Below are positions 16,815 through 24,929 of a DNA stretch of 64,000 nucleotides, piece by piece (position 1 is the first letter of the stretch; each line of letters starts with the position of its first letter). Made by a program: the position numbers and the translations under genes. The DNA is from Sphingomonas melonis (GTDB lineage: Bacteria; Pseudomonadota; Alphaproteobacteria; Sphingomonadales; Sphingomonadaceae), in the NCBI RefSeq assembly GCF_013409985.1, contig NZ_JACCBY010000008.1, forward strand, positions 92,193 through 156,192, in the 5' to 3' direction. The notes below the pieces were generated by a model. It was not told the DNA's origin and did not search any database. It was given only the letters and a program-made list of their open reading frames with translations.

Positions 16815-17078
16815 ATGAACATCAACACGATCCTGGGCGCCATCGGCATGATCGCGGCCACCGTCGGCGCGGCCGGCACCGCGGATGCGCAACGCCGCGA
16901 CCATGACCGTGATCGCGGTCGCTACGAGCAGCGCGACCACCGTGACTATCGCGATCATCGCGACCATCGCGGGCCGCGGTTCGGCCGGCACGACCGCGGT
17001 CCCCGCTTCGAGCGCGACCGCCACGACCGCTGCCGCACCGTGATCCGCCACAACCGTCGCGTCCGCGTCTGCCGCTGA
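16815..17078 (+). CDS. small exported Arg/His/Asp-repeat protein
   Basis: 87 residues with a signal peptide ending ADA near residue 25. The mature part is almost entirely short DHR/DRD/RYR repeats (e.g. DHRDYRDHRDHRGPRF), ending with two cysteines (RCRTVI...RVCR). It is likely a disordered, highly charged periplasmic or envelope protein. GGAGAC lies 5 nt before the ATG. A possible EcfG-type promoter lies ~60 bp upstream. A terminator hairpin follows. Confidence 0.75.
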   Translation: MNINTILGAIGMIAATVGAAGTADAQRRDHDRDRGRYEQRDHRDYRDHRDHRGPRFGRHDRGPRFERDRHDRCRTVIRHNRRVRVCR

Positions 17079-17088
17079 CGCGAGCGGA

Positions 17089-17114
17089 GGCCGGCGACCG
17101 TCGGGTCGCCGGCC
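17089..17114. terminator. bidirectional hairpin terminator
   Basis: Perfect 11-bp stem GGCCGGCGACC / GGTCGCCGGCC with a 4-nt loop, followed by CCTTG. It lies between the stop at 17078 (+) and the stop at 17125 (-). Confidence 0.75.
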
Positions 17115-17124
17115 CCTTGCGCGG

Positions 17125-18216
17125 CTAACGCAGCACGGTCAGCGGATCGGCCAGCCGCACGTCGTGCATCTGGTCGAGATACGCCTCGTAATAACCCTTG
17201 TGCGAGGCGCCGACGATCGCGAGCATCCGCATGCCCGGATAGCGGCCGAGCACGTCGCGGATGTTCGACACCATGCGCAGATTGCGTGTCTCCCAATAGC
17301 CGACATAGGTGCGGCCGGATTGCTGCGGCGACGGCTCGGTCAGCGCCGCGCCGAAATCGGCGCGATAGTTTTGCAGCGGCATCCCGGGCGCGTTGAGGAA
17401 GCGATAATAAGCGAGCAGGCCGCCGGGCTGCGACAGACCGCGCCGCAGCGGCGCCTCCGCCGCTGCGCGGGCGCGATTGGCGGGATTGTCCCATGCCCGG
17501 TCCATCGCCGCCTGATACGCCTTGCGCTCCGCCGGATCGGCAGCGTCGGGCGTGTCGGCGCTATGGTCGTCGACGCTCCACAGCCGCTCGAGCCCGAGCC
17601 GCGCGGCGAGCACCGCGGCGATCCGGCTGCTTTCGTTGCGCCAGTCCCGGCGTGCATCGAGCGCGGCGACCAGCGCGGCGTCGAGCCCGTCGCCGGCATG
17701 GCGCTCCGCCGCGGGCAGGCGCAGCCATTGCACCAGCGCCGAATTGGGCTCGCCCGCGGCGAGGAACACCGCCGCCAGCCGGCGCCGCTGCGCGGGCGCG
17801 GGCGCGGCGGGCCAGCCGGCGAGCAGCCGCTCCGCCTCGGCATTGGCGGCGGGGACGTCGAGCCCGGTCGCACGGCCGGCGGGGGCGGGATCGGAGCAAT
17901 AGGCCTCGACCGTCTCGGCATAGCGCGACGGATAGCGGCGCAGCGCATCGCATTGCAGGCCGGACAGATCCTCGGTCGCGATCCCCGTCGGCCGCCAGCC
18001 CGCGAGCCGGTCGAGCAGCGGCGCGAGCGTCGCCGGGTCGAAATCCTTCGGCAGGCCCGACAGATGCGTCGTGCCGAGCACGAGCACCTCGTTGGGCTTG
18101 CCGGCGGGCGGCCCTTTCAGCGTCTCCGGATGGAAGGCGGGGCGATAATCCTGCGCGACCGCCGCGCCCCCGGCCAGCAGCGCGGCAATCGCGCCGCTGA
18201 CGAACCTGCGGATCAT
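17125..18216 (-). CDS. exported DUF5694-type (TraB/PrgY-like fold) protein
   Basis: 363 residues. The signal peptide MIRRFVSGAIAALLAGGAAV ends AQ near residue 22. The first mature motif NEVLVLGTTHLSGLPKDFDP and the late MRMLAIVGASHKGYYEAYL match the pattern of DUF5694, distantly like the TIKI/TraB fold. Catalytic function unknown. The ATG at 18216 was preferred over 18222 because GGGAG lies 6 nt before it but directly abuts the other. A strong palindrome lies upstream at 18251-18280. Confidence 0.78.
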   Translation of the reverse strand: MIRRFVSGAIAALLAGGAAVAQDYRPAFHPETLKGPPAGKPNEVLVLGTTHLSGLPKDFDPATLAPLLDRLAGWRPTGIATEDLSGLQCDALRRYPSRYAETVEAYCSDPAPAGRATGLDVPAANAEAERLLAGWPAAPAPAQRRRLAAVFLAAGEPNSALVQWLRLPAAERHAGDGLDAALVAALDARRDWRNESSRIAAVLAARLGLERLWSVDDHSADTPDAADPAERKAYQAAMDRAWDNPANRARAAAEAPLRRGLSQPGGLLAYYRFLNAPGMPLQNYRADFGAALTEPSPQQSGRTYVGYWETRNLRMVSNIRDVLGRYPGMRMLAIVGASHKGYYEAYLDQMHDVRLADPLTVLR

Positions 18217-18250
18217 AGCCATCTCCCAATAGCGGAGACGCGAGGCTATC

Positions 18251-18280
18251 ACCACTGTATTGGATGAGCAATACAGCGGT
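18251..18280. promoter_or_regulatory. 30-bp palindrome between two minus-strand genes
   Basis: CTGTATTG (18255-18262) and its exact complement CAATACAG (18269-18276) around GATGAG, extended by ACC/GGT on the outside with one mismatch. It is 35 bp upstream of the start at 18216 and 7 bp after the stop at 18287. Either an operator or a terminator without a T-run. Confidence 0.5.
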
Positions 18281-18286
18281 ATACGA

Positions 18287-18715
18287 TCAGCGCACCGCGC
18301 TGCGCAGCCCGGCGGGGAGCTGGTCGATCGGACAATAACGATAGGTCGTCGCCGCGCCGCGCGTCGCGAGGCTGAAGGTGAGCGCATCCGGCACCGTCAC
18401 GGTCTGGCGCTCGATGAAGCGCGGGGCGGGGCCGGCGCCGGCGTCGATGCACGACTGGCTGACGGTATAGCGGTTGCCCTTGCGCGAAAGCACGCGGGCG
18501 CGGCAGGCGCGGCTATGCGCGGTGCTGAGGCCGCGCCCGTCATATTGGCGGATGTCGGCATTGGCCGGTGAACGGCAGCTCGCCCCCCTGGCGACATAGA
18601 TGCCCGGCTTGAGCCGATAGACCCCGCCCGGCTTGGGCGAGGTGTCGACGCTGGCCGCGGCGCCCGTCGCGGTGAGCAGCGCCAGCAGCGCTGCGGCGAT
18701 CGTCATGCGGGTCAT
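18287..18715 (-). CDS. exported hypothetical protein
   Basis: 142 residues from an ATG at 18715 with a perfect AAAGGAGA 6 nt upstream. Signal peptide MTRMTIAAALLALLTATGAA. The mature protein has four cysteines (SCRSP, RACRA, QSCID, YRCP-like YRYCP) and two short repeats, RLKPGIYVARGASCR and a YDGRGLSTAHSRACR block. It looks like a small disulfide-bonded periplasmic domain. No family recognised. Confidence 0.75.
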   Translation of the reverse strand: MTRMTIAAALLALLTATGAAASVDTSPKPGGVYRLKPGIYVARGASCRSPANADIRQYDGRGLSTAHSRACRARVLSRKGNRYTVSQSCIDAGAGPAPRFIERQTVTVPDALTFSLATRGAATTYRYCPIDQLPAGLRSAVR

Positions 18716-18789
18716 GGATTCTCCTTTGGTCGGGCCGGAGGATAAACGTCGCAGGCTGAACCGCGGCTTCATTGCGCCTCAACGACTTT

Positions 18790-18819
18790 GGGTGCATATA
18801 TCGGGCAAGGAGTGCACCC
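18790..18819 (+). promoter_or_regulatory. inverted repeat flanking the ribosome site of the antitoxin gene
   Basis: GGGTGCA (18790-18796) and TGCACCC (18813-18819) are exact complements enclosing AAGGAG (18807-18812) and ending directly before the ATG at 18820. It could be the DNA operator for the Xre-type antitoxin or an RNA hairpin masking the ribosome site. Confidence 0.5.
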
Positions 18820-19170
18820 ATGCTTGCCGCCTTTCTAGACGACATCCGCGATCACGACATGATCGCCCCGCGCCGCATGGCGGACCGGTTGCGGCTGCCG
18901 CTGGCACGGCTGGCGCGGCTGGCGCACGTCAACCGCAACACGATGACCGCCAAGCCGGAAAGCCCCGCGGTCCAGGCCAAATTGGGCGAGATCGCGCGGA
19001 TCATCGCGCGCGCGGCGGAATTGTCGGGCGACGAGGGCAAGGCGATCATCTGGTTCCGGCACCAGCCGATCGCCGGCTTCGGCAAGACCGCGGAGGAACT
19101 GGTCGAGGCGGGCGAGGCCGCCGCGGTGCTGTGGACGCTCGAGACGATGGAACAGGGCGTCTATGCGTGA
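18820..19170 (+). CDS. antitoxin, Xre/MbcA/ParS type
   Basis: 116 residues. The N-terminal helix-turn-helix-like region (PRRMADRLRLPLARLARLAH, NRNTMTAKPES) is followed by the C-terminal toxin-binding domain typical of Xre/MbcA/ParS antitoxins (IIWFRHQPIAGFGKTAEELV, then EAGEAAAVLWTLETMEQGVY). The ATG at 18820 follows AAGGAG. It is paired with the RES-domain toxin 41 bp downstream. It neutralises that toxin and probably represses its own promoter. Confidence 0.9.
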   Translation: MLAAFLDDIRDHDMIAPRRMADRLRLPLARLARLAHVNRNTMTAKPESPAVQAKLGEIARIIARAAELSGDEGKAIIWFRHQPIAGFGKTAEELVEAGEAAAVLWTLETMEQGVYA

Positions 19171-19211
19171 CGGCGGCAACGCCGCGCGCCTGAGGTAAGT
19201 ACGGCGCGCCC

Positions 19212-19700
19212 ATGGCCCATGCACTGCACCCGCTCACCGCGCGCTTCTGGCGGATGCTCGGCGTCCGCTGGCAGGGCCAGCCCTTCGACAGCGGCGCGCA
19301 TCTGACCGGCGGGCGCTGGAACCCGCCTGGCATGGCGGCGCTCTATCTGTCCGCCGATTACAATACCGCGATCCGCGAGATGCATCAGGATCTGGTGCGG
19401 CCGGGGACGCTCGTCGCCTATGATCTGGCGGCGGGGGCGATCGCCGACCTGCGCGACGCCGATCCGGCGATCCTCGGCTGCGAGTGGCGTCGCATCTTCA
19501 AGCTGGAAGGCGGCATCCCGCCGAGCTGGACGCTGGCGCAGACGCTGCACGACGCCGGGGCGGAGGGGGCGCTGGTGCCGTCGGTCCAGCACCGCGGCGG
19601 CACCAATCTGGTGCTGTGGCGCTGGCATGACGCGCGCGTCGCCGGCGCAGGGGCGGCGCTGACGCTGCTCGACCCCGAGGCGGTGCTCACCGGGCGCTAG
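19212..19700 (+). CDS. RES-domain toxin (NAD+-degrading type)
   Basis: 162 residues. The RES signature residues are present: R35 in GGRWNPPG, Y45 in ALYLS, E56 in AIREMH and S124 in LVPSVQHRGG. Characterised members (MbcT, ParT, RES-Xre systems) deplete NAD+ or ADP-ribosylate targets. It is preceded by its cognate Xre/MbcA/ParS antitoxin, and full length with no sign of inactivation. Confidence 0.9.
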   Translation: MAHALHPLTARFWRMLGVRWQGQPFDSGAHLTGGRWNPPGMAALYLSADYNTAIREMHQDLVRPGTLVAYDLAAGAIADLRDADPAILGCEWRRIFKLEGGIPPSWTLAQTLHDAGAEGALVPSVQHRGGTNLVLWRWHDARVAGAGAALTLLDPEAVLTGR

Positions 19701-19751
19701 AGCGACGCCCGGCACCGGGGCGACCGGCGTGACCACGAGCGTGCGTCTTCC

Positions 19752-20675
19752 CTACGATTCCACGGGTGCCGAAACGCGATCCGCCCCGACCCGGCGGTGC
19801 CGCCAATAGCCGACCGCGCCGCGCAGCTTATGGCGCAGGCGGAAGGCGTAGAAGGCGCGGATGCCGGCGTGGGTGGTGACGGGATCGGTGAGGTCGCGGC
19901 GCAGATCGGCGAGGTCGCGCAGCAGCGCGCGGCGGATGCGGGGATCGCGCCAGTGCTTGGCGTAGAGCGCACCGTCGCCGAAGCCGTAACCGGCGAGCAG
20001 CCGCGTCTCCTCGTCGCGATGGCGGCGGCCGTGATGATGGTCGACGACGAACCGATGGTCGTAGTGCAGCGCGATACCGCAGCGCATCGCGCGGAACAGG
20101 AAATCGGTGTCTTCCGCCGCGACGAAGGGCGCGCCGGCGCCGAAGCGATCGTCGAAGCCGCCGACCCGCCGCGGCACGTCGGCGGTGAAGGCGAGGTTGG
20201 CGCCCATCACGAAGCCGCCGGGGAAATGACCGGGCGGGCAGGTCATCGGATGATCCTCCAGCTTCACCGTCACCGGCAGGTCGGCGGGATCGCCGAGCAG
20301 GATGCGGCCGCCGACGATGACCGGCGCCGCCAGCCCGGCGAACACGCCGGCCAGCGCGACGAAATAATCGGTGTGGAGGACGCAGTCGTCGTCGGTCATC
20401 GCGACGATCCGCCCGCGCGCCGCAGCGAGGCCGCGGTTGCGCGCGCGGGCGAGGCCGGGCCGGGCCTCGCGCAGGCGGTGGACAGGGAAGGGCGGCTGCC
20501 AGGCGGCGAGCCGGCGCGGCGTATCGTCGCGCGAGCCATTGTCGACCACGATCACCTCGACCGCGAGCGCCGGCGCCGCGGCGGCCGCGCGCACGATCGA
20601 GGCGAGCGTCGCCGCCAGCGACGCGCTGCGGTCGCGCGTGCAGATCAGCAGGCTGACGTCGGGGCGCTCGCTCAC
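19752..20675 (-). CDS. glycosyltransferase family 2
   Basis: 307 residues from a GTG at 20675 (VSERPDVSLLICTRDRSASL). GT-A fold with EVIVVDNGSRDDTP and the metal-binding TDDDC motif, then GGFDDRFGAGAPFVAAEDTD as the acceptor-side region. No membrane helices. Its GTG overlaps the TGA of the pyruvyl transferase (GTGA), so the two are translationally coupled; it is the last gene of the operon. Substrate unknown. Confidence 0.88.
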   Translation of the reverse strand: MSERPDVSLLICTRDRSASLAATLASIVRAAAAAPALAVEVIVVDNGSRDDTPRRLAAWQPPFPVHRLREARPGLARARNRGLAAARGRIVAMTDDDCVLHTDYFVALAGVFAGLAAPVIVGGRILLGDPADLPVTVKLEDHPMTCPPGHFPGGFVMGANLAFTADVPRRVGGFDDRFGAGAPFVAAEDTDFLFRAMRCGIALHYDHRFVVDHHHGRRHRDEETRLLAGYGFGDGALYAKHWRDPRIRRALLRDLADLRRDLTDPVTTHAGIRAFYAFRLRHKLRGAVGYWRHRRVGADRVSAPVES

Positions 20676-21589
20676 CGCGCGGCGCGCAACCGGTCGGCGA
20701 GCGCCTGCGCCTGCGCCATCGTCGCCGCGGTCGCGACCGGCGCCGAGGCAGGCCAGGCCGCGGCATAAGCGGCGATCTTGCCATAGTCGTTGTCGAGCAC
20801 GACGTGCGCGATGCCGAGCAGGTCGGCGAGGATATGGCCGTGCAGCCGGTCGGTGACGATCACCTCGCCCTGCGCGAGCAGCCGCAGCCCACGCGCGACG
20901 CGGACGGTCGCCTGCGCCTCGCGCGCCGCGATGTCGGTGCCGGCGGGCAGATCGGGGTCGTCGTCGAGCCAGTCGACGACGCGCGCCGATGCGGCGGGCG
21001 GTCCGCCATGGTCGCGACGTTCGTCGTCGCTGCGCAACAGCATCAGCAGCGGCACTGCCGGCGCGCCGGGCGGCTGCGGCCCCAATGCGATCGCGGAATC
21101 GGGGACGAGATCGACCGGACAGGCGATCCGCGCGGTGGCGAAGCCATGGCTGCGGCGATCGCGCACGTAGAGCGTGAAGTCGGGATGTTCGGCGGCCAGC
21201 GCGGCGAACCGCCCCGCCCTGGCGGGATCGCGGAAGTGGATCGACTGCGGCAATTGCACCACCGGCCGATCGCGCACGCTCGCCAGCAGATGCTCGCGGA
21301 AGTGCTGATGATGTGGCCAGATATCGCCGAGATTGCCGCCGCCATGCAGGAACAGAATGCCGGTCGGGCACGCCCGCCGGAAGGCCTCGGCGTCGAAATC
21401 ATGCCATGTCGACACGTAGACAGGTCCACAGCCGGTGATGCGGCGCAGCATGGCGAGCTCGCCGAGCCAGATCGCGCTGTCGCCGACATTGGCATGGTCG
21501 GGGAAATCGACCAGCGCATAGGCAGAGCCGGGGCCGACATGCGCCCGATAGCAGGCGTCGAGCACCGCCAGCGATGTGGCGGCGTTCAT
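20672..21589 (-). CDS. polysaccharide pyruvyl transferase-like protein
   Basis: 305 residues. Family hallmarks: DFPDHANVGDSAIWLGELAM near the N-terminus, FLHGGGNLGDIW, VVQLPQSIHF, and the C-terminal TDRLHGHILADLLGIAHVVL. Such enzymes (ExoV/CsaB class) add pyruvate ketals from PEP to sugars. Both ends overlap neighbours by 4 nt (ATGA and GTGA). It suggests that the glycan made by this cluster is pyruvylated. Confidence 0.85.
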   Translation of the reverse strand: MNAATSLAVLDACYRAHVGPGSAYALVDFPDHANVGDSAIWLGELAMLRRITGCGPVYVSTWHDFDAEAFRRACPTGILFLHGGGNLGDIWPHHQHFREHLLASVRDRPVVQLPQSIHFRDPARAGRFAALAAEHPDFTLYVRDRRSHGFATARIACPVDLVPDSAIALGPQPPGAPAVPLLMLLRSDDERRDHGGPPAASARVVDWLDDDPDLPAGTDIAAREAQATVRVARGLRLLAQGEVIVTDRLHGHILADLLGIAHVVLDNDYGKIAAYAAAWPASAPVATAATMAQAQALADRLRAAR

Positions 21590-22659
21590 GCGGCACGCGC
21601 GGCGCGATCGGCGCCGGCCGCGCGGTAGAGCGCCTCGCAGCGGTCGAGCCACAGATCGCGGGTGAACATCCGCTCGACCCGCGCGCGCGGGATCGTGCGC
21701 GGCACGGCGAGGGCGGTCCCGATCGCTTCGGCGAGCGCCGCGACATCGCCGGCGGGGGCGAAGGCGCCGGCCTCGCCGATCACCTCGCGCGCGGCGCCCT
21801 GGTCGAAGGCGGCGACGGGCAGGCCGCACGCCATCGCCTCCGCGGCGACGAGGCCGAACGGCTCGTCCCAGCACGGCGTGAACAGGAACAGCGAGGCGCG
21901 GCCCAGTTCCGCCGCGAGCGCGTCGCCGGCGAGGTGGCCGCCGTAGCGCACCGCCGGCCCGAGCAGCGGCGCGACCTCCGCCGCCCAATAGTCGGGGTCC
22001 TCGATCGGGCCGAACAGCGTCAGCGGCACGCCGGCACGCAGGGCCGCCTGCGCGGCGAAATGCGGCCCCTTGTTGGGGGTCATCCGCCCGCACCAGACCG
22101 CGCTGCCGTCGCCCCGTGCCGCGAACGGCCAGGCGGCGAGATCGATGCCATTGTGCAGCACCGAGGCCTGCACCGGCGCGCCCTCGGGCCACCAGGCGGC
22201 AAGCTGCGTCGCCGAGGTGACGGTGAGCCGATGCCCCGGCGTCGCGCTCGCCCGGACGAACCAGTGCAAGGCGTCGTAAGGCGGCACGTGCAGCGAGGTG
22301 ACGGTCGGCGTCACCGCCGTCCGCCGCGGCTCGATCGCGAACCGGTGCAGGCTGTTGTTGTGGACGACGTCATAGCCGCCGGTCGCGATCCGGTCGCAGG
22401 CGGCGGCATAGCCGGCGTCGAGATGCGCGATCAGCGGCGCCGACCCGCGATGCTCGGCCCAGGGAAAGACGCACTCGTAATGGCGTGCGACCACCGGATC
22501 GATGGCGAAGCGCGGATCGCTGTCGCCCGAGGCGAACAGCGTCACGTCATGGCCGCGCGCCTGCAACCCCGCGGCGAGCTGCCAGCCATGCGCCTCCATG
22601 CCACCCGCGAACGGCTGCGCGATCCGCTGGCGGACGTGCGCCAGCACCGCGATCCTCAT
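21586..22659 (-). CDS. glycosyltransferase family 4 (GT-B)
   Basis: 357 residues from the ATG at 22659 (MRIAVLAHVRQRIAQPFAGG). The N-terminal donor loop GGMEAHGWQLAAGLQARGHD is followed by VHNNSLH. The C-terminal EPFGLVAAEAMACGLPVAA contains the E-x7-E nucleotide-sugar motif. Cytosolic. Start and stop overlap the adjacent genes by 4 nt. Donor sugar not deducible. Confidence 0.9.
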   Translation of the reverse strand: MRIAVLAHVRQRIAQPFAGGMEAHGWQLAAGLQARGHDVTLFASGDSDPRFAIDPVVARHYECVFPWAEHRGSAPLIAHLDAGYAAACDRIATGGYDVVHNNSLHRFAIEPRRTAVTPTVTSLHVPPYDALHWFVRASATPGHRLTVTSATQLAAWWPEGAPVQASVLHNGIDLAAWPFAARGDGSAVWCGRMTPNKGPHFAAQAALRAGVPLTLFGPIEDPDYWAAEVAPLLGPAVRYGGHLAGDALAAELGRASLFLFTPCWDEPFGLVAAEAMACGLPVAAFDQGAAREVIGEAGAFAPAGDVAALAEAIGTALAVPRTIPRARVERMFTRDLWLDRCEALYRAAGADRAARAA

Positions 22660-23606
22660 GCCGCGGCGAGGCCGAGCGTGGCGCGGGTTGTCCCGGCCGC
22701 GTCCGCCTCTGCGGCGCGCGCCTCGAGCAGGCGGATGACGCTGGCGGTATTGGCATAGGGCTGGTGGCTCTGCTGGCCGGTCAGCGCGAGATCCTCGGGG
22801 CCGGGGCGGCGCAGGATGCGCACCGGGCGGCCGGCGGTGTCGTCGACCAGCCCCATCAGGCGGAAGGCGTGCAGCCAATGGCCCATGGTGCGATAGCCCC
22901 ATTTCGCCTCGAACAGTTCGGCGTTGCGCACGACGCTGTCGAGGTGATGGACCGGCGGCATATGGTGCGGGTGATATTGGTGATAGGCGCGGCCGCCCTT
23001 GATCCAGGCGATCGGCACGCCGGCCTGGTCGAGCGTCTTGCCGAAATCGGTGTCCTCGCCGCCATAGCCGACATAGCGTTCGTCGAACCCGCCGACGGCA
23101 AGGAAGGTCGCGCGCCGCATCGCGAAGTTGAGCGACCAGAAGCAGCGATAGTCGTTGCAGCGCTCGACGCCCTGGGGCGGGGGGCCGCGGCGGTCGGAAT
23201 GGCGCACGGCGATCCCGGCGAACCGGTCCATCGACAGGTCGGCCTCGGTCGCCCCGCCCGGCAGGTACAGCACTTCGCCCATCAGCAGCGCGTCATGCGT
23301 CGCGAGGAAGCCGGCGTAATCGGCGACCAGCTCGGGCGTCGGGATACAGTCCATGTCGAGGAAGACGATCCCCTCGCCCTGCGCCGCGCGCGCCGCGGCG
23401 TTGCGCGCCGCAGCGAGCGGCAGCGCGTCGGCGACGACGTGCATCTGGCGGATCGGGAAGGGCGCGGCGGGCAGGTCATAGGCCTCCGCCTGCATCACCG
23501 CGACGATCAGCTCGACCGGCAGCTGGCTCTGCCGCGTCAGGCCATGGACCAGATTGACGAGATGGTCGGGCCGCCCCTTGGCGAGCGTGACGACGGAGAC
23601 GGTCAT
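22656..23606 (-). CDS. glycosyltransferase family 2 with galactosyltransferase-like C-terminus
   Basis: 316 residues. MTVSVVTLAKGRPDHLVNLV is followed by GIVFLDMDCIPTPEL (DxD motif DMDC) and GGFDERYVGYGGEDTDFGKT, the ED-containing acceptor motif typical of N-terminal GT-A/galactosyltransferase-like proteins. The start at 23606 has GGAA at -10; an ATG at 23618 is possible. The preceding gene is 183 bp away across a palindromic repeat. Confidence 0.87.
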   Translation of the reverse strand: MTVSVVTLAKGRPDHLVNLVHGLTRQSQLPVELIVAVMQAEAYDLPAAPFPIRQMHVVADALPLAAARNAAARAAQGEGIVFLDMDCIPTPELVADYAGFLATHDALLMGEVLYLPGGATEADLSMDRFAGIAVRHSDRRGPPPQGVERCNDYRCFWSLNFAMRRATFLAVGGFDERYVGYGGEDTDFGKTLDQAGVPIAWIKGGRAYHQYHPHHMPPVHHLDSVVRNAELFEAKWGYRTMGHWLHAFRLMGLVDDTAGRPVRILRRPGPEDLALTGQQSHQPYANTASVIRLLEARAAEADAAGTTRATLGLAAA

Positions 23607-23670
23607 AGCGGGTTCCATGCGAGAGAGAAGGGCCGGGTTTCGTGAGGTTGGCGGGGTCGCCACAGGATAT

Positions 23671-23780
23671 CCGTCACCCCGGACCCGTTCCGGGGTCCAC
23701 GGGGCCGCAGGCGTACGGCTTGCGCCCCCGGCCGTTCTCCCCGCCGCGGAGTAGACCCCGAACCACGTCCGGGGTGACGG
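23671..23780. repeat. 110-bp element with perfect 14-bp terminal inverted repeats
   Basis: CCGTCACCCCGGAC (23671-23684) and its exact complement (23767-23780). Internal hairpin GGACCCGTTCCGGGGTCC. It begins 9 bp after the stop at 23790 (minus strand) and looks like the short mobile or REP-type elements found in alphaproteobacterial intergenic DNA. As RNA it would fold and could weaken read-through inside the cluster. Confidence 0.75.
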
Positions 23781-23789
23781 GCGGGTGGG

Positions 23790-24929
23790 TCATACGGACT
23801 GGCCCTCGGCCGCCGGCGCCGGGCTGACGACGCGCGGCGTCCACAACCGGTCGCTCAGCGCCTCCAGCCAGCGCGCGGCGTCCTCGGCGGGGGTATCGGC
23901 GATCATCGCGCGCTGACGCTCCGGGCGATGGCCGGCGCGCGTCTCGGCGAGCGCCGCAGTCCAGCCGCCCGCCGACGAGGGCAGATGCGGCCGCACGCAG
24001 GCGACGCCCGCCGCGGCGAGCGCCTCGGCCTTGCGGTGCTGTTCGTCGAAATAGCGCCATTCGGGCACCGCCAGCCACGGCCGTCCCGCGGCGAGGATCT
24101 GCTGGCAGGTGGTGTTGCCGGTCGAGGCGATGACGAGGTCCGCCGCGGCGATATGGTCGGCGGCATCGTCGACCCAGCCGCGATGCGCGATATTGGCGGG
24201 TTCGGTCGCATGCCAGTCGCGCTGCACCGGGCCGATCGTGATCCAGCGTGCGGCGGGCGTCGCGCGCGCGCCGACGCCGAGCGGCGCGGCCGCGAAACCG
24301 CCGCCTCCACCGCCCGCGACGACCAGGATCATCTCCTCGTCGGCTGCGACGCCGATCCGCTGCCGCGCCACCTCGCGCTCGGCCACGCGCGTGTCGACGC
24401 CGAGCCCGCCGGCAAACCACGTCTTGGCGCGCATCGCCGCATCCCATTCGGGCTGGGCGAGATCGGCATGGAATGGCGCGAGCAGCCCCGCCGCGCCGTC
24501 ATAGGCGGCGCGATGGCCGGGATCGCCGCGGTCGCCGTGCTGGAGCACCTTGACGTGCGGCACCGAACAGATGCGCGCGAGTTGCGCGATCTCGGCGGAG
24601 ACGTCGCAGATCATCAGCGCCGGGTCCACCGCGGCGAACCAGCCGCTGAGCGTCGCCATCGCCTGGCGGATGCCCGGCCAGCCCAGCGGCGCGCAATGCA
24701 GCGTGTCGGGCGTCGCCACCCAGTCCATCGTCCCCGCCTCGTCGCCGCCCGGCTCGAACAACGAGGGCAGGCGGACGATCGCGACATGATCGGGCAGCGC
24801 GGGGAAGATGTCGTCGCGCGCGCAGAACAGCGTCAGCGGCCGTTCGCGCGGCAGCGCATGGGCGATCGCCGCACAGCGTTCGGCATGGCCGCGTCCCTGA
24901 TGATGGACGAAATAGCCGAACGGCCTCAT
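23790..24929 (-). CDS. MurG/UGT-like glycosyltransferase (GT28 type)
   Basis: 379 residues starting MRPFGYFVHHQGRGHAERCA, the glycine-rich N-terminal loop of GT-B enzymes acting on lipid or glycan acceptors. The C-terminal half has a hexaglycine loop (VVAGGGGGGF) and the nucleotide-binding signature DLVIASTGNTTCQQILAAGR with PEWRYFDEQHRKAEAL. Start overlaps the stop of the SPS-like gene (ATGA). Substrates unknown. Confidence 0.85.
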   Translation of the reverse strand: MRPFGYFVHHQGRGHAERCAAIAHALPRERPLTLFCARDDIFPALPDHVAIVRLPSLFEPGGDEAGTMDWVATPDTLHCAPLGWPGIRQAMATLSGWFAAVDPALMICDVSAEIAQLARICSVPHVKVLQHGDRGDPGHRAAYDGAAGLLAPFHADLAQPEWDAAMRAKTWFAGGLGVDTRVAEREVARQRIGVAADEEMILVVAGGGGGGFAAAPLGVGARATPAARWITIGPVQRDWHATEPANIAHRGWVDDAADHIAAADLVIASTGNTTCQQILAAGRPWLAVPEWRYFDEQHRKAEALAAAGVACVRPHLPSSAGGWTAALAETRAGHRPERQRAMIADTPAEDAARWLEALSDRLWTPRVVSPAPAAEGQSV

